Shown here in pieces: positions 1-5,854 of a DNA stretch of 16,770 nt. Made by a program: the position numbers and the translations under genes. Numbering within the stretch: the stretch's first letter is position 1; each line of letters opens with the position of its first letter. Source of the stretch: a bacterium (GTDB lineage: Bacteria > ARS69); assembly GCA_025774865.1 (NCBI GenBank), contig JALGZO010000750.1, positions 1-16,770 on the forward strand. Reading direction: 5' to 3'. The notes beneath the pieces were generated by a model, which was not told the DNA's origin, made no database searches, and saw nothing but the letters and a program-made list of their open reading frames with translations.

Positions 1-191
1 AGATCGATGCGGATCACACCGCCGATCGCCGCGATCCAGGCCTCCTGCCCTCGGACGGCCACGTCGACGATCTCTCCGGTCGCCGCGTACAACGTCCAGT
101 CGTCCGAGGCACATTGAGCCATCGCGGAGGCGGGGAGGAGACTCGCTAAGAGGCACAGAGGAAGGAGGGCCTTCCACAGCAGGCTGGTCAA
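1..191 (-). CDS. Secreted protein, N-terminal part only (cut by window edge), possible beta-propeller
   Basis: The first 63 residues of an exported protein are visible; the rest lies beyond base 1. The TTG start at 191-189 overlaps the TGA stop of the preceding gene (TTGA) and has a strong Shine-Dalgarno site, AAGAGGAG, six bases upstream, so the start is well supported. Residues 1-26 form a signal peptide: Lys7, a Leu-rich core and a signal peptidase I site at about Ala-Met-Ala|Gln. The mature part begins QCASDDWTLYAATGEIVDVA and continues to a VIRID strand, which resembles one blade of the propeller repeats in periplasmic sensor-type proteins (inference from one short repeat). It is the last visible gene of unit 2 and translationally coupled to the GT2/phosphotransferase fusion. 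Function unknown; it may be unrelated to glycan synthesis. Confidence 0.75.
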   Translation of the reverse strand, partial: MTSLLWKALLPLCLLASLLPASAMAQCASDDWTLYAATGEIVDVAVRGQEAWIAAIGGVIRID

Positions 192-2326
192 GAGTCGCTC
201 CTCTTCGATTCGGGGTGGGTCCACCTGAGAGCCAGGGTCTCGAGAACGATCTTCAGATCTTCCTGGGGAGATTGATTCTGCAGATAGGAGAGCGTGAGAG
301 AGATCTCTTCGTCCGCGGACAGACCCTCCCGTTCGTGAAGTCGCCACGGTCCCGTGGCGCCGGGGCGCACGAGGTCGAAAACTACGCGCAAATCTTCGCG
401 CTCTGCAACCTCCTCGGGCCGGAACGGACGCGGACCGACCAGAGCGAGATGGCCGCGGAGGACGTGCCCGAGCGTCTCGGCCGCGGCGCCCCGGCCTATC
501 CCCACTCGCCGCCGGAAGGTCGTTCCCTCGAGGCCGTGGATCGTCTCGTGAGGCTCGGACTCGGCAGGCGAGCGAAACGCCCGACTCCAGGCGAACGGAC
601 CGAGGAAGAACAGGGCCACGGCGGCGAGGGCCGCGTCCGTCGCCCGCCGCAAGCGCCTCGCGACATGACCTCCCTCGAGCGATCCGAGATCGACGACCGG
701 GCGCCCGAGGAGCTCCGACACCGCGAGATGACCCGGCAGGAAATCGGCGAGGCCCGAGACGAGCCGGGGTCGCACTCCGTCCCGTCGGCACAGAAGCACG
801 AGCCGCGCGAGGTCGCGGTCAGAGAGCGTGGGCTTGACGAGGAGCACCTCCCCCACCCGATGGCGGCGGATCACCTCGCGGATCCCGTCGGCGTCCCAGA
901 ATTCCCGGAATCGTCTCTCCTCCTTGGCCGGACGGTCGGGGAGCGTGGCCACGATCTCGTAGCCGAGCTCCGGGCGGGCTTCCAAACGGCGCGCGAGCTC
1001 CGTCGCCGTGACTCTCTCGCCGAGCACCACCACGCGCGTCTGATCGAAACGGCTCTGCCGCAGGGCCCGCGCGGCGCGGGCGAGCACGAACCGCCCGAGG
1101 ATCATGCCCGCGAACGCGAACGGCACGAACGCCGCGAGCATGAAGCGGCTGTACAGCTCGGACCGAGTGAGAAAGGTCGACGCCATCAGGATCAGCGTGG
1201 AAAACGCCAGTCCCTTCGCGATCTCGAAGGCATCGTCCAAGAGCGCCCGCGACGAGGGACGCCGATAGAGTCCGAGTATCGCGTTCACCAGGAGCACCAC
1301 GGCGTTCATGAGGAGCAGGAACGCCCCGTACGACTCCAGCGGGAAGACCGGGCGAGCGAGCACGCTCCGGAGCAACGTGCGCAGGGCCCACGCCCCGGCG
1401 AACGCGGCGTTGACGGCGATCACGTCGCCGCCCAGGTGGAGCGCCGCCAGCAGGAGGTCACGGTGCTTACGCAGCCGGTACAGCAGGGTGTTCCACTTGT
1501 CGAAGAAGCGAAACATGCTGTTGAGGTGAGCGAAGAGCCGGAGGTTGAACACCCCCCCCGCCGCACTCTCGCGCCGGTGTGCGTGCGTCATGCGAGCGCC
1601 GGGTACGTAGACCACTTTCCATCCGTGTTGCTTCATGCGGTAGCACCAGTCGACGTCCTCGAAGTACATGAAGAAGCGCTCGTCCATGAGCCCGACGTCG
1701 GTGATGGCCTCCGCGCGCACCATCATGCATGCGCCGAGCATCCAATCGACTTCGCGGACCGTTTCGTGGTTCCAGTCCATCATCAGGTGGTCGCGCACGA
1801 TCCGGCTGTTCGGAAACAGCTTTCCGATCGGCGTGCGGCGATGCAGCAGCGTCTTGAACGTATAGAAAGTCCGGCAGGAGTACTGGAGCGTGCCGTCGGG
1901 GTTCAGCAGCTTGCCACCGGCGATCCCGGTCCCGGGATCCTCGTCGAGGTGGCGGGCCAGCGCGTCGATCGATCCGGGTATCACTTCGATGTCGGGGTTG
2001 AGGATGAGAACGTAACGGCCGGCGGCGGTCCGGATCGCCTGATTCACGGCGCGCGAGTAGCCCGCGTTCTCGCGGTTCACCAGGAGCCTCGCTCCCGGAT
2101 ATTCCTCCGCCACCATTTCCGGGGAGCCGTCCGCGGAATCGTTGTCGACGACGATGATCTCGTAGGGGCGTGAGGTCCCCGACGCCGCCAGGGTCTCGAG
2201 ACACCGGCGGAGGAAGTCGCGCGTGTTGTAACTGACGATGACGACGCTGACCTCGGGACTCGTCAGCGCGGACGGCCGTCCTTCGCCACCGTCTTCCCCA
2301 AGAGGGACATGAACCGGAGTTTCCAT
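188..2326 (-). CDS. GT2 glycosyltransferase fused to a degenerate polyprenyl-phosphate glycosylphosphotransferase
   Basis: A two-part protein of 712 residues if started at ATG 2326. Residues 26-275 are a GT-A glycosyltransferase of the rhamnosyltransferase-like GT2 group: VSVVIVSYN, VVDNDS, the LNPD metal/nucleotide site at 109-112 and the acceptor-side FFMYFEDVDW at 218-227. Four membrane helices follow (about 290-315, 333-354, 370-386, 393-416), then a nucleotide-fold segment starting RVVVLGE (about 431). The last 150 residues keep WbaP/PssY-type landmarks: a membrane helix (563-582), VGPRP (630-634), the RPGATGPW loop and the SYLQNQSPQEDLKIVLET tail. The canonical LDELPQ motif is replaced, with Ala-Ala (614-615, bases 482-487) where the catalytic Asp-Glu pair should be, and the usual KFRSM stretch is missing. 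The phosphotransferase half is therefore probably inactive or regulatory. ATG 2326 overlaps the upstream gene by 64 bases with a weak ribosome site; a CTG at 2266, overlapping the upstream stop, is an alternative. Confidence 0.87.
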   Translation of the reverse strand: METPVHVPLGEDGGEGRPSALTSPEVSVVIVSYNTRDFLRRCLETLAASGTSRPYEIIVVDNDSADGSPEMVAEEYPGARLLVNRENAGYSRAVNQAIRTAAGRYVLILNPDIEVIPGSIDALARHLDEDPGTGIAGGKLLNPDGTLQYSCRTFYTFKTLLHRRTPIGKLFPNSRIVRDHLMMDWNHETVREVDWMLGACMMVRAEAITDVGLMDERFFMYFEDVDWCYRMKQHGWKVVYVPGARMTHAHRRESAAGGVFNLRLFAHLNSMFRFFDKWNTLLYRLRKHRDLLLAALHLGGDVIAVNAAFAGAWALRTLLRSVLARPVFPLESYGAFLLLMNAVVLLVNAILGLYRRPSSRALLDDAFEIAKGLAFSTLILMASTFLTRSELYSRFMLAAFVPFAFAGMILGRFVLARAARALRQSRFDQTRVVVLGERVTATELARRLEARPELGYEIVATLPDRPAKEERRFREFWDADGIREVIRRHRVGEVLLVKPTLSDRDLARLVLLCRRDGVRPRLVSGLADFLPGHLAVSELLGRPVVDLGSLEGGHVARRLRRATDAALAAVALFFLGPFAWSRAFRSPAESEPHETIHGLEGTTFRRRVGIGRGAAAETLGHVLRGHLALVGPRPFRPEEVAEREDLRVVFDLVRPGATGPWRLHEREGLSADEEISLTLSYLQNQSPQEDLKIVLETLALRWTHPESKRSDS
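198..205 (-). promoter_or_regulatory. Ribosome binding site deciding the TTG start at 191
   Basis: AAGAGGAG on the minus strand, six bases before TTG. It is one of the strongest Shine-Dalgarno matches in the window and makes the non-ATG start credible despite the four-base overlap with the upstream stop. Confidence 0.7.
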
Positions 2327-3081
2327 ACCAGCCAAAATGCCTCGATGATGATCTTGCGGTTCATCTTCGACGTCCCCGAATGTCGGTCGACGAAGACGAT
2401 CGGGACTTCCCGGATTCGAAACCCGTTTCGCCACGAGTGAAAGTTCATTTCGATCTGAAACCCGTAGCCATCCGATCGCACCTGTTCGAGATCGATGGCT
2501 TCGAGCACTTCCCGGCGGAAGCACTTGAACCCGCCCGTCGAATCGCGTAGCGGCAGACCGGTCACGATCCGAGCGTACAGATTCGCTCCGTACGATAGGA
2601 TCAGCCGACGGATCGGCCAGTTGACGACGTTCGCGCCTCCTCCCAGGTACCGGGAACCCACCACGAGATCGACGTTGTCCTCATCGGCGACCCGAAGCAT
2701 CTCCCGGAGATACTTGGGGTCGTGCGAGAAGTCCGCGTCCATCTCGAAGATGAACTCCGCCTCCGTATTCGCCAGAGCCCACCGGAACCCCGCCACGTAG
2801 GCTGACCCCAGGCCCAGCTTCGCCTCCCGGTGCAGTGCGTGCACGCGGCCGGTGGAGGCCGCCAGCCGCTCGGCCGCGTCCCCGGTCCCGTCCGGCGAGT
2901 TGTCGTCGACGACGAGAACCTCGATCGACGGATCGAGCCCCAGCACCACCGGAACCAGGTTCGTCAGATTCTCCCGCTCGTTGTAGGTCGGGATGATGAC
3001 AAGGACTCTCACGCCGAAACCGTCGGGGAGGGGCGCGCCGAGATCGGCCCGGCGCTCGTCAGGAACCCCCTCGAGGGGCAT
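2263..3081 (-). CDS. DPM1-like GT2, polyprenol-monophosphate sugar (mannose-type) synthase
   Basis: Soluble GT-A enzyme of the dolichol-phosphate mannosyltransferase group, expected to transfer a hexose from a nucleotide sugar to polyprenyl phosphate on the cytoplasmic face. Counting from GTG 3012 (249 residues), it shows VLVIIPTYNERENL (3-16), VVDDNSPDGT (34-43), the metal-binding MDADFSHDP (91-99), GSRYLGGG (119-126), DSTGGFKCFRREVL and DRHSGTSKM. It ends after WKLRF with no membrane helices, as in the short soluble DPM1 class. The reading frame opens at ATG 3081, 12 bases after the previous stop, giving 272 residues. The first 23 of these look unconserved and neither start has a good ribosome site, so GTG 3012 may be the true start. 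Mannose is the usual family donor, but the actual sugar cannot be read from the sequence. Confidence 0.92.
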   Translation of the reverse strand: MPLEGVPDERRADLGAPLPDGFGVRVLVIIPTYNERENLTNLVPVVLGLDPSIEVLVVDDNSPDGTGDAAERLAASTGRVHALHREAKLGLGSAYVAGFRWALANTEAEFIFEMDADFSHDPKYLREMLRVADEDNVDLVVGSRYLGGGANVVNWPIRRLILSYGANLYARIVTGLPLRDSTGGFKCFRREVLEAIDLEQVRSDGYGFQIEMNFHSWRNGFRIREVPIVFVDRHSGTSKMNRKIIIEAFWLVWKLRFMSLLGKTVAKDGRPR

Positions 3082-3093
3082 CCGTCGAACATT

Positions 3094-4098
3094 CTAACAT
3101 CCCTGGCGGAGCGATCCGGCCCGCTCGGGCCCCGGGGGCGTCCCGGGCGCGTCCGTCTCGCCCCGATCCGCCGGCGATAGGCTCGTCTCTCCGGTCCTCT
3201 CCCGCAGCGTCTCGCGCAATGAGGCGATCTGTTCCGAAAGAAACCCGAGACCGAGAAACTGGGTTCCGAGGAGAACGAGCAGCATGACGAGAAAGAGGAG
3301 CGGGCGAGATCCGACACCGGTGAGAAGCTTCAGGAGGATGAGGAGGATTCCCAGAAGCGTCCCCACGCCGACCATCGCGACTCCCCACGACCCGAAGAGG
3401 AGCATCGGCTTGTCGCGAAAGGACGTCTCGAACTTCACGACGAGCAGGTCGAGGAGCCCTCGGAGAATCCTCCTCCTCCCGAACTTCGAACGACCGGAGT
3501 GCCTCGGATAGTAGTTCGTCCGGATCTCCTTCACCCGGAACCCCTTGCCGGCCGCGAGCACCACGACGTAGCGGTGCCAGTCCGACCGAAGGTGAATGAC
3601 CTCGATGACCTCCCGACGGAAGCCCTTGATCCAGTTCAGATCGTGAGCGTCGATCCCGAAGAGGCGCCGGCAGAGGAAGTTGTAAACGAGCGAGACGAAG
3701 AGTTTCCCCTCCCGGCGACCGATGCGCCAGCCCACGACGACGTCGTTGCCGCTTCGGAGCTCCGTCATCATCTTCGGGATGTCCTCGGCCGGATCCGACT
3801 GGAGATCAGCGGGCAGGAAGATCACCCAGTCGCCGCGAAGGTTGCGAAAGCCCGTGTTCAGCGCTTCCGACAGGCCGAAGTTGCGACGATGCCGAAACGC
3901 TCGCAAGTGGGCCAGCCGCTCGCGAGCGCTTTCGACCTCCGCCCAGGTCCCGTCGGTGCTCCCGTCGTCGACGAAGACGATCTCGCCCGGCAACCCGGCG
4001 GCATCGAGACCCTCGTCGATGCGCTCGAACAGTCGCTCGACGTTCCCCTCTTCGTTGAACGCGGGGATGATCACGGAAATGAGGGAGTCCCTCTTCAC
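3094..4098 (-). CDS. GtrB/DPM-like GT2 with two C-terminal membrane helices
   Basis: 334-residue polyisoprenyl-phosphate sugar synthase-like glycosyltransferase. Visible motifs are ISVIIPAFNEEGNVERL (7-23), VDDGSTDGTW (43-52), RNFGLSEALNTGF, the donor/metal site LPADLQSDP (95-103), NWIKGFRREVIEVI (155-168) and HSGRSKFGRRRI (200-211). Two hydrophobic helices (about 231-258 and 267-287) anchor the C-terminus, followed by an amphipathic and then polar, Pro/Glu-rich tail. This layout matches GtrB/ArnC-type enzymes, which charge polyprenyl phosphate with a sugar for later use outside the membrane. The GTG start at 4098 overlaps the TGA of the dehydrogenase gene and has GGGAG six bases upstream. 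The much longer open frame upstream of this start is only a shadow of the dehydrogenase gene. The donor sugar is unknown. Confidence 0.9.
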   Translation of the reverse strand: MKRDSLISVIIPAFNEEGNVERLFERIDEGLDAAGLPGEIVFVDDGSTDGTWAEVESARERLAHLRAFRHRRNFGLSEALNTGFRNLRGDWVIFLPADLQSDPAEDIPKMMTELRSGNDVVVGWRIGRREGKLFVSLVYNFLCRRLFGIDAHDLNWIKGFRREVIEVIHLRSDWHRYVVVLAAGKGFRVKEIRTNYYPRHSGRSKFGRRRILRGLLDLLVVKFETSFRDKPMLLFGSWGVAMVGVGTLLGILLILLKLLTGVGSRPLLFLVMLLVLLGTQFLGLGFLSEQIASLRETLRERTGETSLSPADRGETDAPGTPPGPERAGSLRQGC

Positions 4099-5165
4099 AG
4101 GCCGCTCCCATCCGCCGGCTCCACCTCGAAGGCTTCCCCGCCGGCCTCCAGCGACTTCTGCGCGGCCTCGAGGGCGGACACCACCGAGAGCCCTTGCTTT
4201 CCGTCGGTCCTCGGTGTCGCGCGCGTCACGACGCACTCGACGAAGTGAGCGCACTCCTCCGCGAGCGGCTCCGTGAACGTGATCTTCGGGATGTGGATGT
4301 CGCCGGAGTGCAGTTTCAACTGAAACTCGCCGTACTCCGCGTCGGGGGTCGTACGGCGTACACCCTTGTCGTAGATCTTGATCTTTCCTTCCGTCTCCAC
4401 GTCGTCGTAGACGACCATCTTCTTCGAGCCGACGAACGTGGCTCGCCGCACCTTGCTCGGATCCAGCCAGCTGGAGTGGATGTGCGCCACCGCCCCGGAC
4501 GGGTACTCGAACATCGCGAACGCCACGTCCTCGATGCCGGGCTGCAAGAACGAACGGCCCATCGCGCGGACGCGCATCGGTTCTTCCCCGAGCACGTGGT
4601 TCACGATGGAGACGTCGTGCGGCGCCACGTTCCAGAGCGCGTTGACGTCCTGGCGGATGCGGCCGAGGTTGACGCGGCTCGCGTACACGTACAGCACCTC
4701 GCCGATCTCCCCCGAGTCGTAGAGATCCTTGATGCAATGTACGGCCGCGTTGTAGATGAACGTGTGACCCGCCATCAGGACCCGCTCGTTCCGGCTCGCG
4801 CACTCCAGGAGCGCGCGGCACTCGGCCACGGTCACGGCGAGCGGTTTCTCGACGAGAACGTCCTTGCCGGCCTCCATCGCGAGGATCGCCAAGTCGTGAT
4901 GCGTGGCCGCGGGGGTCGCGATCACGAGCGCCCGAATCGACTCGTCGTCCAGCACGTCCTGTACGTCCGTGCACAGGGCGGTGCCGGGATAACGACGGCC
5001 CACCGTCTCGAGCCGCGCCTTGTCGGTGTCTACGATCGCTGCGAGCCGCGCGCCCGGCGCCTCCGCCATGTTCCGAATCATGTTCGGGCCCCAATAGCCC
5101 GCCCCGACCACGGCGACGCCGACGGTTTCCTTCTGTGTGTCCTCACGAGTCGAAGCGGTGCGCAT
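4095..5165 (-). CDS. Gfo/Idh/MocA family NAD(P)-dependent sugar dehydrogenase
   Basis: 356-residue oxidoreductase. The Rossmann motif GAGYWGPN (21-28) binds NAD(P); VLVEKPLA (103-110) carries the family's conserved lysine (K107); the catalytic region reads LWNVAPHDVSIV (177-188), with H183 and D184. The family oxidises sugars, and members with GYWGPN and APHD motifs in polysaccharide loci, such as WlbA/WbpB-type enzymes, act on UDP-N-acetylglucosaminuronate to give a 3-keto sugar. That substrate is an inference. The aminotransferase and acetyltransferase that complete that pathway are not in this window. ATG 5165 overlaps the previous stop by one base (TGATG). A TTG one codon upstream is also possible. 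The stop overlaps the next gene's GTG by four bases, so the gene sits in the middle of a coupled chain. Confidence 0.9.
   Translation of the reverse strand: MRTASTREDTQKETVGVAVVGAGYWGPNMIRNMAEAPGARLAAIVDTDKARLETVGRRYPGTALCTDVQDVLDDESIRALVIATPAATHHDLAILAMEAGKDVLVEKPLAVTVAECRALLECASRNERVLMAGHTFIYNAAVHCIKDLYDSGEIGEVLYVYASRVNLGRIRQDVNALWNVAPHDVSIVNHVLGEEPMRVRAMGRSFLQPGIEDVAFAMFEYPSGAVAHIHSSWLDPSKVRRATFVGSKKMVVYDDVETEGKIKIYDKGVRRTTPDAEYGEFQLKLHSGDIHIPKITFTEPLAEECAHFVECVVTRATPRTDGKQGLSVVSALEAAQKSLEAGGEAFEVEPADGSGL
4105..4109 (-). promoter_or_regulatory. Ribosome binding site for the GTG start at 4098
   Basis: GGGAG on the minus strand, six bases before GTG, inside the end of the dehydrogenase gene. 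It picks this start out of an open frame that extends about 1 kb further upstream. Confidence 0.6.
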
Positions 5166-5854
5166 CAATCACCGAACCTGTACTTGACGATGAAGTAGAG
5201 GGCCGCGACGCCATCACGCCAGGTGATCTTCTTCCCCTCTTCGTAGCCGCGCCCGTTGTAGGAAATCGGAACTTCGTAGACCTTGTAACCGCGCTTGAAC
5301 ACCTTCGCCGTGAACTCCGGCTCGAATCCGAAACGGTTCGCCTCGAGTCGCAGCGAACGGAAGATCTCCCCGCGGCACATCTTGAAGCACGTCTCCATGT
5401 CGGAAAGCATCGTGTTGTAGAGCACGTTCGTCACCCACGTGAGGAACCGGTTCCCGAGGTAGTGCCAGTAGAGGAAGACCCGGTGGGTGCCGAGGAAGCG
5501 GGTGCCGAAGGTGACGTCGGCGCGCCCGTCGAGAATCGGCGCCGCCAGCAGCTCGTACTCCTCCGGGTAGTACTCGAGATCCGCGTCCTGGATCACGACG
5601 AGGTCTCCGGTGCAGTGCGGCTGGGCCGTCCGTATTGCCGCGCCCTTGCCCCGGTTCACGGAATGATGGAAGACCCTCACGTCGCCGTCGCTCTCGAGAC
5701 GCTCCAGGATCTCTCGACTCCCGTCCGTCGACGCGTCGTCGACGATGAGCAGCTCCTTTTCCAGAGGGAACGGCGCGGCACGCACTCGGCGGACGATCTC
5801 CTCGATCGTCTTCTCCTCGTTGAAGACGGGGATGATGACGCTCAGCTTCTTCAC
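5165..5854 (-). CDS. DPM/DPG-synthase-like GT2 glycosyltransferase
   Basis: 229-residue GT-A enzyme of the DPM/DPG-synthase-like group, without membrane helices. Motifs: LSVIIPVFNEEKTIEEIV (4-21), IVDDASTDGS (37-46), NRGKGAAIRTA, the metal/donor site IQDADLEYYP (88-97), DMETCFKM (152-159), GFEPEFTAKV and the C-terminal YEEGKKITWRDG (204-215). The last motif marks a common bacterial subgroup that lies in many exopolysaccharide loci and probably charges polyprenyl phosphate. The GTG start at 5854 overlaps the TGA of the GT-C/TPR gene (GTGA) and follows GGGAG by eight bases. Tight coupling directly behind a GT-C enzyme suggests that it makes the lipid-linked donor for that enzyme (inference). 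The sugar is unknown. Confidence 0.92.
   Translation of the reverse strand: MKKLSVIIPVFNEEKTIEEIVRRVRAAPFPLEKELLIVDDASTDGSREILERLESDGDVRVFHHSVNRGKGAAIRTAQPHCTGDLVVIQDADLEYYPEEYELLAAPILDGRADVTFGTRFLGTHRVFLYWHYLGNRFLTWVTNVLYNTMLSDMETCFKMCRGEIFRSLRLEANRFGFEPEFTAKVFKRGYKVYEVPISYNGRGYEEGKKITWRDGVAALYFIVKYRFGD

Noticed and set aside
215-2173. Very long open frame on the plus strand opposite the GT2/phosphotransferase fusion
   Set aside because: Its translation is rich in Arg, Glu, His and Pro with no domain motifs, while the minus strand encodes clear GT2 motifs. It is an antisense shadow caused by high GC and codon bias.
3091-3096. TAGAAT -10-like box before the DPM1-like gene
   Set aside because: It overlaps the previous stop codon and no acceptable -35 element lies 16-18 bases upstream. 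The 12-base gap fits simple co-transcription.
4099-5094. N-terminal extension of the GtrB-like GT2 upstream of GTG 4098
   Set aside because: The extension is Arg/Gly-rich out-of-frame translation of the dehydrogenase gene; the ribosome site and GTGA overlap at 4098 give a normal family N-terminus.
4194-5198. Long plus-strand open frame opposite the dehydrogenase gene
   Set aside because: No recognisable motifs; the opposite strand has the complete Gfo/Idh/MocA pattern. Similar plus-strand frames opposite the GT-C genes (such as 8735-9817 and 11857-12744) were rejected for the same reason.
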